Source: Harmothoe impar
Lineage: Eukaryota > Annelida > Polychaeta > Phyllodocida > Polynoidae
NCBI GenBank assembly: GCA_947462335.1
Contig: OX381705.1
Location: 3,896,703-3,960,702 of the forward strand
DNA: 64,000 bases
Direction: 5' to 3'
How positions within the stretch are numbered: position 1 is the stretch's first letter; the number at the start of each line of letters is the position of its first letter. Shown here in pieces: positions 47,305 through 62,300 of this stretch. A model generated the notes under the pieces. It searched no databases. It was not told where the DNA came from and saw only the letters and a program-made list of their open reading frames with translations. The position numbers were made by a program, and so were the translations under genes.

Positions 47305-50300
47305 TTTGGCGAGAAAAAAGTTCAGAATCGCAAAAAAGTGAGATTTCCTTAAAAACTGCCAATTTGGCGAGAAAAAAGTTCAAAAATCGCAAAAAAAATG
47401 TTAAATCGTCCTTAAAACGGGGGCGGGGATTGTTTTTTTGACAATTTTCTCCGTGGTAATTTAGCAATAGGTCTTCTGTACTAGCATGTAAAAGGGCTTA
47501 GAGATTAAGCGGATATTAATAGGTTTTCAGAACTTGAATTCAAAGGGGTGCGAGGTCACCGAAATTTGACACTTTTTTAGTACATGACAAAATTCATACT
47601 AATAGTATAACACATATAGTGCGTTTTTTTGACAATGTCTCTCCATGGTAATTTAGCAATAGGTCTTCTGTACTAGCATGTAAAAGGGCTTAGAGATTAA
47701 GCGGATATTAATAGGTTTTCAGAACTTGAATTCATAGGGGGGCGAGGTCACCGAAATTTGACACTTTTTTAGTACATGACAAAATTCATGCTAATAGTAT
47801 AACACATATAGCGCGTTTTTTTGACAATGTCTCTCCATGGTAATTTAGCAATAGGTCTTCTGTACTAGCATGTAAAAGGGCTTAGAGATTTAGCGGATAT
47901 TAATAGGTTTTCAGAACTTGAATTCATAGGGGTGTGAGGTCAGCGAAATATGACACTTGGTCATATTGACCAACCGACTGAGTTTGAATAGGAATTCTAG
48001 ATTAATTTCACATTTGGGACTTACTACTTCTTTGAAATCGACCATATTTTCAGAATTGACTAAATTTTTGGAATCGACTATGTGTTTTTGAGTGACTTTG
48101 CATTCGGGAGTGACTATGTCCATGGCATTGGCCCTTTTTGCGGCTGTGAGCGATGCAGGTACCCTAGGAAATAGGAATATTGGATATTCTTTTGTGTGTG
48201 GCACCAATTGGTACATAATGCCTTGAGGTTCGGCGTTGACTATAAATATCCTGAAAGCTGTGAAAATTCCCTTCAATTTGGCGCCATTTTGGTGAAGATG
48301 CGTTGAGAACTCTATTTTTTGGGGATTTTACACTTTAAAAAGTATTTTGGTATGTGGTATGTGTTTCGGGGGTGTCTGTGGGCGGGAGGCTCGAGAGTCC
48401 TTCTCACTAGATGGTGGCAGTGTCTACCATGGTATTAGCATTCTACAATAATCACTAGATGGTGGCAGTGTCTACCATGGTATTAGCATTCTACAATAAG
48501 AGAGTGATCTAAAGAGTGATCTAAAAGCCTCTGGGTGGGGTGTGTGTCCCCTGGGTGGGGTGGTAGGCTAGTGGGTGTAATGAGTGGGGGGGGGGGGTAG
48601 CAACATTTTTTTCGACCCCTTGACTCGGGGGGGGGCTGTAAAAAAATTCAAAATCTCAAAAAAGTGAAATTTCCCTAAAGACCGCCAATTTGGCGAGAAA
48701 AAAGTTCAAAATCGAAAAAAAGTGAAATCTTCTTGAAAACTGGCAATTTGGCGAGAAGAAAATTCCAAATCGCCAAAAAAAAGTGAAGTTTTCCTACAAT
48801 ATGCCAATTTGGCGAGAAAAAAGTTCAGAATCGCAAAAAAGTGAGATTTCCTTAAAAACTGCCAATTTGGCGAGAAAAAAGTTCAAAAATCGCAAAAAAA
48901 ATGTTAAATCGTCCTTAAAACGGGGGCAGGGATTGTTTTTTTGACAATGTTTCTCCATGGTAATTTAGCAATAGGTCTTCTGTACTAGCATGTAAAAGGG
49001 CATAGAGATTAAGCGGATATTAATAGGTTTTCAGAACTTGAATTCAAAGGGGTGCGAAGTCACCGAAATTTGACACTTTTTTAGTACATGACAAAATTCA
49101 TACTGATAGTATAGAACATATAGCGCGTTTTTTTGACAATGTCTCTCCATGGTAATTTAGCAATAGGTCTTCTGTACTAGTATGTAAAAGGGCTTAGAGA
49201 TTAAGCAGATATTAATAGGTTTTCAGAACTTGAATTCATAGGGGTGTGAGGTCACCGAAATATGACACTTGGTCATATTGACCAACCGACTGAGTTTGAA
49301 TAGGAATTCTAGATAAAATTCACATTTGGGACTAACTTCTTCTTTGAAATCGACCCTTTTTTCAAGATTGACTAAACTTTTGGGATTGACTATGTCTATG
49401 GCATTGGCCCTTTTTGCGGCTGTGAGCGATGCAGGTACCCTAGGAAATAGGAATATTGGATATTCTTTTGTGTGTGGCACCAATTGGTACATAATGCCTT
49501 GAGGTTCTGCGTTGACTATAAATATCCTGAAAGCTGTGAAAATTCCCTTCAATTCCAAATCGCCTAGAAAAAGTGAAGTTTTCCTATAATATGCCAATTT
49601 GGCGAGAAAAAAGTTCAGAATCGCAAAAAAGTGAGATTTCCTTAAAAACTGCCAATTTGGCGAGAAAAAAGTTCAAAAATCGCAAAAAAAATGTTAAATC
49701 GTCCTTAAAACGGGGGCGGGGATTGTTTTTTTGACAATTTTCTCCGTGGTAATTTAGCAATAGGTCTTCTGTACTAGCATGTAAAAGGGCTTAGAGATTA
49801 AGCGGATATTAATAGGTTTTCAGAACTTGAATTCATAGGGGGGCGAGGTCACCGAAATTTGACACTTTTTTAGTACATGACAAAATTCATGCTAATAGTA
49901 TAACACATATAGTGCGTTTTTTTGACAATGTCTCTCCATGGTAATTTAGCAATAGGTCTTCTGTACTAGCATGTAAAAGGGCTTAGAGATTAAGCGGATA
50001 TTAATAGGTTTTCAGAACTTGAATTCATAGGGGGGCGAGGTCACCGAAATTTGACACTTTTTTAGTACATGACAAAATTCATGCTAATAGTATAACACAT
50101 ATAGCGCGTTTTTTTGACAATGTCTCTCCATGGTAATTTAGCAATAGGTCTTCTGTACTAGCATGTAAAAGGGCTTAGAGATTTAGCGGATATTAATAGG
50201 TTTTCAGAACTTGAATTCATAGGGGTGTGAGGTCAGCGAAATATGACACTTGGTCATATTGACCAACCGACTGAGTTTGAATAGGAATTCTAGATTAATT

Positions 50301-53300
50301 TCACATTTGGGACTTACTACTTCTTTGAAATCGACCATATTTTCAGAATTGACTAAATTTTTGGAATCGACTATGTGTTTTTGAGTGACTTTGCATTCGG
50401 GAGTGACTATGTCCATGGCATTGGCCCTTTTTGCGGCTGTGAGCGATGCAGGTACCCTAGGAAATAGGAATATTGGATATTCTTTTGTGTGTGGCACCAA
50501 TTGGTACATAATGCCTTGAGGTTCGGCGTTGACTATAAATATCCTGAAAGCTGTGAAAATTCCCTTCAATTTGGCGCCATTTTGGTGAAGATGCGTTGAG
50601 AACTCTATTTTTTGGGGATTTTATACTTTAAAAAGTATTTTGGTATGTGGTATGTGTTTCGGGGGTGTCTGTGGGCGGGAGGCTCGAGAGTCCTTCTCAC
50701 TAGATGGTGGCAGTGTCTACCATGGTATTAGCATTCTACAATAATCACTAGATGGTGGCAGTGTCTACCATGGTATTAGCATTCTACAATAAGAGAGTGA
50801 TCTAAAGAGTGATCTAAAAGCCTCTGGGTGGGGTGTGTGTCCCCTGGGTGGGGTGGTAGGCTAGTGGGTGTAATGAGTGGGGGGGGGGGGGTAGCAACAT
50901 TTTTTTCGACCCCTTGACTCGGGGGGGGGGGGCTGTAAAAAAATTCAAAATCCCAAAAAAGTGAAATTTCCCTAAAAACCGCCAATTTGGCGAGAAAAAA
51001 GTTCAAAATCGAAAAAAAGTGAAATCTTCTTGAAAACTGGCAATTTGGCGAGAAGAAAATTCCAAATCGCCTAGAAAAAGTGAAGTTTTCCTACAATATG
51101 CCAATTTGGCGAGAAAAAAGTTCAGAATCGCAAAAAAGTGAGATTTCCTTAAAAACTGCCAATTTGGCGAGAAAAAAGTTCAAAAATCGCAAAAAAAATG
51201 TTAAATCGTCCTTAAAACGGGGGCGGGGATTGTTTTTTTGACAATGTTTCTCCATGGTAATTGAGCAATAGGTCTTCTGTACTAGCATGTAAAAGGGCAT
51301 AGAGATTAAGCGGATATTAATAGGTTTTCAGAACTTGAATTCAAAGGGGTGCGAAGTCACCGAAATTTGACACTTTTTTAGTACATGACAAAATTCATAC
51401 TGATAGTATAGAACATATAGCGCGTTTTTTTGACAATGTCTCTCCATGGTAATTTAGCAATAGGTCTTCTGTACTAGTATGTAAAAGGGCTTAGAGATTA
51501 AGCAGATATTAATAGGTTTTCAGAACTTGAATTCATAGGGGGGCGAGGTCACCGAAATTTGACACTTTTTTAGTACATGACAAAATTCATGCTAATAGTA
51601 TACAACACATATAGTGCATTTTTTTGACAATGTCTCTCCATGGTAATTTAGCAATAGGTCTTCTGTACTAGCATGTAAAAGGGCTTAGAGATTTAGCGGA
51701 TATTAATAGGTTTTCAGAACTTGAATTCATAGGGGTGTGAGGTCACCGAAATATGACACTTGGTCATATTGACCAACCGACTGAGTTTGAATAGGAATTC
51801 TAGATAAAATTCACATTTGGGACTAACTTCTTCTTTGAAATCGACCCTTTTTTCAAGATTGACTAAACTTTTGGGATTGACTATGTCCATGGCATTGGCC
51901 CTTTTTGCGGCTGTGAGCGATGCAGGTACCCTAGGAAATAGGAATATTGGATATTCTTTTGTGTGTGGCACCAATTGGTACATAATGCCTTGAGGTTCTG
52001 CGTTGACTATAAATATCCTGATAGCTGTGAAAATTCCCTTCAATTCCAAATCGCCTAGAAAAAGTGAAGTTTTCCTATAATATGCCAATTTGGCGAGAAA
52101 AAAGTTCAGAATCGCAAAAAAGTGAGATTTCCTTAAAAACTGCCAATTTGGCGAGAAAAAAGTTCAAAAATCGCAAAAAAAATGTTAAATCGTCCTTAAA
52201 ACGGGGGCGGGGATTGTTTTTTTGACAATTTTCTCCGTGGTAATTTAGCAATAGGTCTTCTGTACTAGCATGTAAAAGGGCTTAGAGATTAAGCGGATAT
52301 TAATAGGTTTTCAGAACTTGAATTCAAAGGGGTGCGAGGTCACCGAAATTTGACACTTTTTTAGTACATGACAAAATTCATACTAATAGTATAACACATA
52401 TAGTGCGTTTTTTTGACAATGTCTCTCCATGGTAATTTAGCAATAGGTCTTCTGTACTAGCATGTAAAAGGGCTTAGAGATTAAGCGGATATTAATAGGT
52501 TTTCAGAACTTGAATTCATAGGGGGGCGAGGTCACCGAAATTTGACACTTTTTTAGTACATGACAAAATTCATGCTAATAGTATAACACATATAGCGCGT
52601 TTTTTTGACAATGTCTCTCCATGGTAATTTAGCAATAGGTCTTCTGTACTAGCATGTAAAAGGGCTTAGAGATTTAGCGGATATTAATAGGTTTTCAGAA
52701 CTTGAATTCATAGGGGTGTGAGGTCAGCGAAATATGACACTTGGTCATATTGACCAACCGACTGAGTTTGAATAGGAATTCTAGATTAATTTCACATTTG
52801 GGACTTACTACTTCTTTGAAATCGACCATATTTTCAGAATTGACTAAATTTTTGGAATCGACTATGTGTTTTTGAGTGACTTTGCATTCGGGAGTGACTA
52901 TGTCCATGGCATTGGCCCTTTTTGCGGCTGTGAGCGATGCAGGTACCCTAGGAAATAGGAATATTGGATATTCTTTTGTGTGTGGCACCAATTGGTACAT
53001 AATGCCTTGAGGTTCGGCGTTGACTATAAATATCCTGAAAGCTGTGAAAATTCCCTTCAATTTGGCGCCATTTTGGTGAAGATGCGTTGAGAACTCTATT
53101 TTTTGGGGATTTTACACTTTAAAAAGTATTTTGGTATGTGGTATGTGTTTCGGGGGTGTCTGTGGGCGGGAGGCTCGAGAGTCCTTCTCACTAGATGGTG
53201 GCAGTGTCTACCATGGTATTAGCATTCTACAATAATCACTAGATGGTGGCAGTGTCTACCATGGTATTAGCATTCTACAATAAGAGAGTGATCTAAAGAG

Positions 53301-56300
53301 TGATCTAAAAGCCTCTGGGTGGGGTGTGTGTCCCCTGGGTGGGGTGGTAGGCTAGTGGGTGTAATGAGTGGGGGGGGGGGGTAGCAACATTTTTTTCGAC
53401 CCCTTGACTCGGGGGGGGGCTGTAAAAAAATTCAAAATCTCAAAAAAGTGAAATTTCCCTAAAGACCGCCAATTTGGCGAGAAAAAAGTTCAAAATCGAA
53501 AAAAAGTGAAATCTTCTTGAAAACTGGCAATTTGGCGAGAAGAAAATTCCAAATCGCCAAAAAAAAGTGAAGTTTTCCTACAATATGCCAATTTGGCGAG
53601 AAAAAAGTTCAGAATCGCAAAAAAGTGAGATTTCCTTAAAAACTGCCAATTTGGCGAGAAAAAAGTTCAAAAATCGCAAAAAAAATGTTAAATCGTCCTT
53701 AAAACGGGGGCAGGGATTGTTTTTTTGACAATGTTTCTCCATGGTAATTTAGCAATAGGTCTTCTGTACTAGCATGTAAAAGGGCATAGAGATTAAGCGG
53801 ATATTAATAGGTTTTCAGAACTTGAATTCAAAGGGGTGCGAAGTCACCGAAATTTGACACTTTTTTAGTACATGACAAAATTCATACTGATAGTATAGAA
53901 CATATAGCGCGTTTTTTTGACAATGTCTCTCCATGGTAATTTAGCAATAGGTCTTCTGTACTAGTATGTAAAAGGGCTTAGAGATTAAGCAGATATTAAT
54001 AGGTTTTCAGAACTTGAATTCATAGGGGTGTGAGGTCACCGAAATATGACACTTGGTCATATTGACCAACCGACTGAGTTTGAATAGGAATTCTAGATAA
54101 AATTCACATTTGGGACTAACTTCTTCTTTGAAATCGACCCTTTTTTCAAGATTGACTAAACTTTTGGGATTGACTATGTCTATGGCATTGGCCCTTTTTG
54201 CGGCTGTGAGCGATGCAGGTACCCTAGGAAATAGGAATATTGGATATTCTTTTGTGTGTGGCACCAATTGGTACATAATGCCTTGAGGTTCTGCGTTGAC
54301 TATAAATATCCTGAAAGCTGTGAAAATTCCCTTCAATTCCAAATCGCCTAGAAAAAGTGAAGTTTTCCTATAATATGCCAATTTGGCGAGAAAAAAGTTC
54401 AGAATCGCAAAAAAGTGAGATTTCCTTAAAAACTGCCAATTTGGCGAGAAAAAAGTTCAAAAATCGCAAAAAAAATGTTAAATCGTCCTTAAAACGGGGG
54501 CGGGGATTGTTTTTTTGACAATTTTCTCCGTGGTAATTTAGCAATAGGTCTTCTGTACTAGCATGTAAAAGGGCTTAGAGATTAAGCGGATATTAATAGG
54601 TTTTCAGAACTTGAATTCATAGGGGGGCGAGGTCACCGAAATTTGACACTTTTTTAGTACATGACAAAATTCATGCTAATAGTATAACACATATAGTGCG
54701 TTTTTTTGACAATGTCTCTCCATGGTAATTTAGCAATAGGTCTTCTGTACTAGCATGTAAAAGGGCTTAGAGATTAAGCGGATATTAATAGGTTTTCAGA
54801 ACTTGAATTCATAGGGGGGCGAGGTCACCGAAATTTGACACTTTTTTAGTACATGACAAAATTCATGCTAATAGTATAACACATATAGCGCGTTTTTTTG
54901 ACAATGTCTCTCCATGGTAATTTAGCAATAGGTCTTCTGTACTAGCATGTAAAAGGGCTTAGAGATTTAGCGGATATTAATAGGTTTTCAGAACTTGAAT
55001 TCATAGGGGTGTGAGGTCAGCGAAATATGACACTTGGTCATATTGACCAACCGACTGAGTTTGAATAGGAATTCTAGATTAATTTCACATTTGGGACTTA
55101 CTACTTCTTTGAAATCGACCATATTTTCAGAATTGACTAAATTTTTGGAATCGACTATGTGTTTTTGAGTGACTTTGCATTCGGGAGTGACTATGTCCAT
55201 GGCATTGGCCCTTTTTGCGGCTGTGAGCGATGCAGGTACCCTAGGAAATAGGAATATTGGATATTCTTTTGTGTGTGGCACCAATTGGTACATAATGCCT
55301 TGAGGTTCGGCGTTGACTATAAATATCCTGAAAGCTGTGAAAATTCCCTTCAATTTGGCGCCATTTTGGTGAAGATGCGTTGAGAACTCTATTTTTTGGG
55401 GATTTTATACTTTAAAAAGTATTTTGGTATGTGGTATGTGTTTCGGGGGTGTCTGTGGGCGGGAGGCTCGAGAGTCCTTCTCACTAGATGGTGGCAGTGT
55501 CTACCATGGTATTAGCATTCTACAATAATCACTAGATGGTGGCAGTGTCTACCATGGTATTAGCATTCTACAATAAGAGAGTGATCTAAAGAGTGATCTA
55601 AAAGCCTCTGGGTGGGGTGTGTGTCCCCTGGGTGGGGTGGTAGGCTAGTGGGTGTAATGAGTGGGGGGGGGGGGGTAGCAACATTTTTTTCGACCCCTTG
55701 ACTCGGGGGGGGGGGGCTGTAAAAAAATTCAAAATCCCAAAAAAGTGAAATTTCCCTAAAAACCGCCAATTTGGCGAGAAAAAAGTTCAAAATCGAAAAA
55801 AAGTGAAATCTTCTTGAAAACTGGCAATTTGGCGAGAAGAAAATTCCAAATCGCCTAGAAAAAGTGAAGTTTTCCTACAATATGCCAATTTGGCGAGAAA
55901 AAAGTTCAGAATCGCAAAAAAGTGAGATTTCCTTAAAAACTGCCAATTTGGCGAGAAAAAAGTTCAAAAATCGCAAAAAAAATGTTAAATCGTCCTTAAA
56001 ACGGGGGCGGGGATTGTTTTTTTGACAATGTTTCTCCATGGTAATTGAGCAATAGGTCTTCTGTACTAGCATGTAAAAGGGCATAGAGATTAAGCGGATA
56101 TTAATAGGTTTTCAGAACTTGAATTCAAAGGGGTGCGAAGTCACCGAAATTTGACACTTTTTTAGTACATGACAAAATTCATACTGATAGTATAGAACAT
56201 ATAGCGCGTTTTTTTGACAATGTCTCTCCATGGTAATTTAGCAATAGGTCTTCTGTACTAGTATGTAAAAGGGCTTAGAGATTAAGCAGATATTAATAGG

Positions 56301-59300
56301 TTTTCAGAACTTGAATTCATAGGGGGGCGAGGTCACCGAAATTTGACACTTTTTTAGTACATGACAAAATTCATGCTAATAGTATACAACACATATAGTG
56401 CATTTTTTTGACAATGTCTCTCCATGGTAATTTAGCAATAGGTCTTCTGTACTAGCATGTTAAAGGGCTTAGAGATTTAGCGGATATTAATAGGTTTTCA
56501 GAACTTGAATTCATAGGGGTGTGAGGTCACCGAAATATGACACTTGGTCATATTGACCAACCGACTGAGTTTGAATAGGAATTCTAGATAAAATTCACAT
56601 TTGGGACTAACTTCTTCTTTGAAATCGACCCTTTTTTCAAGATTGACTAAACTTTTGGGATTGACTATGTCCATGGCATTGGCCCTTTTTGCGGCTGTGA
56701 GCGATGCAGGTACCCTAGGAAATAGGAATATTGGATATTCTTTTGTGTGTGGCACCAATTGGTACATAATGCCTTGAGGTTCTGCGTTGACTATAAATAT
56801 CCTGATAGCTGTGAAAATTCCCTTCAATTCCAAATCGCCTAGAAAAAGTGAAGTTTTCCTATAATATGCCAATTTGGCGAGAAAAAAGTTCAGAATCGCA
56901 AAAAAGTGAGATTTCCTTAAAAACTGCCAATTTGGCGAGAAAAAAGTTCAAAAATCGCAAAAAAAATGTTAAATCGTCCTTAAAACGGGGGCGGGGATTG
57001 TTTTTTTGACAATTTTCTCCGTGGTAATTTAGCAATAGGTCTTCTGTACTAGCATGTAAAAGGGCTTAGAGATTAAGCGGATATTAATAGGTTTTCAGAA
57101 CTTGAATTCAAAGGGGTGCGAGGTCACCGAAATTTGACACTTTTTTAGTACATGACAAAATTCATACTAATAGTATAACACATATAGTGCGTTTTTTTGA
57201 CAATGTCTCTCCATGGTAATTTAGCAATAGGTCTTCTGTACTAGCATGTAAAAGGGCTTAGAGATTAAGCGGATATTAATAGGTTTTCAGAACTTGAATT
57301 CATAGGGGGGCGAGGTCACCGAAATTTGACACTTTTTTAGTACATGACAAAATTCATGCTAATAGTATAACACATATAGCGCGTTTTTTTGACAATGTCT
57401 CTCCATGGTAATTTAGCAATAGGTCTTCTGTACTAGCATGTAAAAGGGCTTAGAGATTTAGCGGATATTAATAGGTTTTCAGAACTTGAATTCATAGGGG
57501 TGTGAGGTCAGCGAAATATGACACTTGGTCATATTGACCAACCGACTGAGTTTGAATAGGAATTCTAGATTAATTTCACATTTGGGACTTACTACTTCTT
57601 TGAAATCGACCATATTTTCAGAATTGACTAAATTTTTGGAATCGACTATGTGTTTTTGAGTGACTTTGCATTCGGGAGTGACTATGTCCATGGCATTGGC
57701 CCTTTTTGCGGCTGTGAGCGATGCAGGTACCCTAGGAAATAGGAATATTGGATATTCTTTTGTGTGTGGCACCAATTGGTACATAATGCCTTGAGGTTCG
57801 GCGTTGACTATAAATATCCTGAAAGCTGTGAAAATTCCCTTCAATTTGGCGCCATTTTGGTGAAGATGCGTTGAGAACTCTATTTTTTGGGGATTTTACA
57901 CTTTAAAAAGTATTTTGGTATGTGGTATGTGTTTCGGGGGTGTCTGTGGGCGGGAGGCTCGAGAGTCCTTCTCACTAGATGGTGGCAGTGTCTACCATGG
58001 TATTAGCATTCTACAATAATCACTAGATGGTGGCAGTGTCTACCATGGTATTAGCATTCTACAATAAGAGAGTGATCTAAAGAGTGATCTAAAAGCCTCT
58101 GGGTGGGGTGTGTGTCCCCTGGGTGGGGTGGTAGGCTAGTGGGTGTAATGAGTGGGGGGGGGGGGTAGCAACATTTTTTTCGACCCCTTGACTCGGGGGG
58201 GGGCTGTAAAAAAATTCAAAATCTCAAAAAAGTGAAATTTCCCTAAAGACCGCCAATTTGGCGAGAAAAAAGTTCAAAATCGAAAAAAAGTGAAATCTTC
58301 TTGAAAACTGGCAATTTGGCGAGAAGAAAATTCCAAATCGCCAAAAAAAAGTGAAGTTTTCCTACAATATGCCAATTTGGCGAGAAAAAAGTTCAGAATC
58401 GCAAAAAAGTGAGATTTCCTTAAAAACTGCCAATTTGGCGAGAAAAAAGTTAAAAAATCGCAAAAAAAATGTTAAATCGTCCTTAAAACGGGGGCGGGGA
58501 TTGTTTTTTTGACAATTTTCTCCGTGGTAATTTAGCAATAGGTCTTCTGTACTAGCATGTAAAAGGGCTTAGAGATTAAGCGGATATTAATAGGTTTTCA
58601 GAACTTGAATTCAAAGGGGTGCGAGGTCACCGAAATTTGACACTTTTTTAGTACATGACAAAATTCATACTAATAGTATAACACATATAGTGCGTTTTTT
58701 TGACAATGTCTCTCCATGGTAATTTAGCAATAGGTCTTCTGTACTAGCATGTAAAAGGGCTTAGAGATTAAGCGGATATTAATAGGTTTTCAGAACTTGA
58801 ATTCATAGGGGGGCGAGGTCACCGAAATTTGACACTTTTTTAGTACATGACAAAATTCATGCTAATAGTATAACACATATAGCGCGTTTTTTTGACAATG
58901 TCTCTCCATGGTAATTTAGCAATAGGTCTTCTGTACTAGCATGTAAAAGGGCTTAGAGATTTAGCGGATATTAATAGGTTTTCAGAACTTGAATTCATAG
59001 GGGTGTGAGGTCAGCGAAATATGACACTTGGTCATATTGACCAACCGACTGAGTTTGAATAGGAATTCTAGATTAATTTCACATTTGGGACTTACTACTT
59101 CTTTGAAATCGACCATATTTTCAGAATTGACTAAATTTTTGGAATCGACTATGTGTTTTTGAGTGACTTTGCATTCGGGAGTGACTATGTCCATGGCATT
59201 GGCCCTTTTTGCGGCTGTGAGCGATGCAGGTACCCTAGGAAATAGGAATATTGGATATTCTTTTGTGTGTGGCACCAATTGGTACATAATGCCTTGAGGT

Positions 59301-62300
59301 TCGGCGTTGACTATAAATATCCTGAAAGCTGTGAAAATTCCCTTCAATTTGGCGCCATTTTGGTGAAGATGCGTTGAGAACTCTATTTTTTGGGGATTTT
59401 ACACTTTAAAAAGTATTTTGGTATGTGGTATGTGTTTCGGGGGTGTCTGTGGGCGGGAGGCTCGAGAGTCCTTCTCACTAGATGGTGGCAGTGTCTACCA
59501 TGGTATTAGCATTCTACAATAATCACTAGATGGTGGCAGTGTCTACCATGGTATTAGCATTCTACAATAAGAGAGTGATCTAAAGAGTGATCTAAAAGCC
59601 TCTGGGTGGGGTGTGTGTCCCCTGGGTGGGGTGGTAGGCTAGTGGGTGTAATGAGTGGGGGGGGGGGGTAGCAACATTTTTTTCGACCCCTTGACTCGGG
59701 GGGGGGCTGTAAAAAAATTCAAAATCTCAAAAAAGTGAAATTTCCCTAAAGACCGCCAATTTGGCGAGAAAAAAGTTCAAAATCGAAAAAAAGTGAAATC
59801 TTCTTGAAAACTGGCAATTTGGCGAGAAGAAAATTCCAAATCGCCAAAAAAAAGTGAAGTTTTCCTACAATATGCCAATTTGGCGAGAAAAAAGTTCAGA
59901 ATCGCAAAAAAGTGAGATTTCCTTAAAAACTGCCAATTTGGCGAGAAAAAAGTTAAAAAATCGCAAAAAAAATGTTAAATCGTCCTTAAAACGGGGGCGG
60001 GGATTGTTTTTTTGACAATGTTTCTCCATGGTAATTTAGCAATAGGTCTTCTGTACTAGCATGTAAAAGGGCATAGAGATTAAGCGGATATTAATAGGTT
60101 TTCAGAACTTGAATTCAAAGGGGTGCGAAGTCACCGAAATTTGACACTTTTTTAGTACATGACAAAATTCATGCTAATAGTATACAACACATATAGTGCA
60201 TTTTTTTGACAATGTCTCTCCATGGTAATTTAGCAATAGGTCTTCTGTACTAGCATGTAAAAGGGCTTAGAGATTTAGCGGATATTAATAGGTTTTCAGA
60301 ACTTGAATTCATAGGGGTGTGAGGTCACCGAAATATGATACTTGGTCATATTGACCAACCGACTGAGTTTGAATAGGAATTCTAGATAAAATTCACATTT
60401 GGGACTAACTTCTTCTTTGAAATCGACCCTTTTTTCAAGATTGACTAAACTTTTGGGATTGACTATGTCTATGGCATTGGCCCTTTTTGCGGCTGTGAGC
60501 GATGCAGGTACCCTAGGAAATAGGAATATTGGATATTCTTTTGTGTGTGGCACCAATTGGTACATAATGCCTTGAGGTTCTGCGTTGACTATAAATATCC
60601 TGATAGCTGTGAAAATTCCCTTCAATTCCAAATCGCCTAGAAAAAGTGAAGTTTTCCTATAATATGCCAATTTGGCGAGAAAAAAGTTCAGAATCGCAAA
60701 AAAGTGAGATTTCCTTAAAAACTGCCAATTTGGCGAGAAAAAAGTTCAAAAATCGCAAAAAAAATGTTAAATCGTCCTTAAAACGGGGGCGGGGATTGTT
60801 TTTTTGACAATTTTCTCCGTGGTAATTTAGCAATAGGTCTTCTGTACTAGCATGTAAAAGGGCTTAGAGATTAAGCGGATATTAATAGGTTTTCAGAACT
60901 TGAATTCAAAGGGGTGCGAGGTCACCGAAATTTGACACTTTTTTAGTACATGACAAAATTCATACTAATAGTATAACACATATAGTGCGTTTTTTTGACA
61001 ATGTCTCTCCATGGTAATTTAGCAATAGGTCTTCTGTACTAGCATGTAAAAGGGCTTAGAGATTAAGCGGATATTAATAGGTTTTCAGAACTTGAATTCA
61101 TAGGGGGGCGAGGTCACCGAAATTTGACACTTTTTTAGTACATGACAAAATTCATGCTAATAGTATAACACATATAGCGCGTTTTTTTGACAATGTCTCT
61201 CCATGGTAATTTAGCAATAGGTCTTCTGTACTAGCATGTAAAAGGGCTTAGAGATTTAGCGGATATTAATAGGTTTTCAGAACTTGAATTCATAGGGGTG
61301 TGAGGTCAGCGAAATATGACACTTGGTCATATTGACCAACCGACTGAGTTTGAATAGGAATTCTAGATTAATTTCACATTTGGGACTTACTACTTCTTTG
61401 AAATCGACCATATTTTCAGAATTGACTAAATTTTTGGAATCGACTATGTGTTTTTGAGTGACTTTGCATTCGGGAGTGACTATGTCCATGGCATTGGCCC
61501 TTTTTGCGGCTGTGAGCGATGCAGGTACCCTAGGAAATAGGAATATTGGATATTCTTTTGTGTGTGGCACCAATTGGTACATAATGCCTTGAGGTTCGGC
61601 GTTGACTATAAATATCCTGAAAGCTGTGAAAATTCCCTTCAATTTGGCGCCATTTTGGTGAAGATGCGTTGAGAACTCTATTTTTTGGGGATTTTACACT
61701 TTAAAAAGTATTTTGGTATGTGGTATGTGTTTCGGGGGTGTCTGTGGGCGGGAGGCTCGAGAGTCCTTCTCACTAGATGGTGGCAGTGTCTACCATGGTA
61801 TTAGCATTCTACAATAATCACTAGATGGTGGCAGTGTCTACCATGGTATTAGCATTCTACAATAAGAGAGTGATCTAAAGAGTGATCTAAAAGCCTCTGG
61901 GTGGGGTGTGTGTCCCCTGGGTGGGGTGGTAGGCTAGTGGGTGTAATGAGTGGGGGGGGGGGGTAGCAACATTTTTTTCGACCCCTTGACTCGGGGGGGG
62001 GCTGTAAAAAAATTCAAAATCTCAAAAAAGTGAAATTTCCCTAAAGACCGCCAATTTGGCGAGAAAAAAGTTCAAAATCGAAAAAAAGTGAAATCTTCTT
62101 GAAAACTGGCAATTTGGCGAGAAGAAAATTCCAAATCGCCAAAAAAAAGTGAAGTTTTCCTACAATATGCCAATTTGGCGAGAAAAAAGTTCAGAATCGC
62201 AAAAAAGTGAGATTTCCTTAAAAACTGCCAATTTGGCGAGAAAAAAGTTCAAAAATCGCAAAAAAAATGTTAAATCGTCCTTAAAACGGGGGCAGGGATT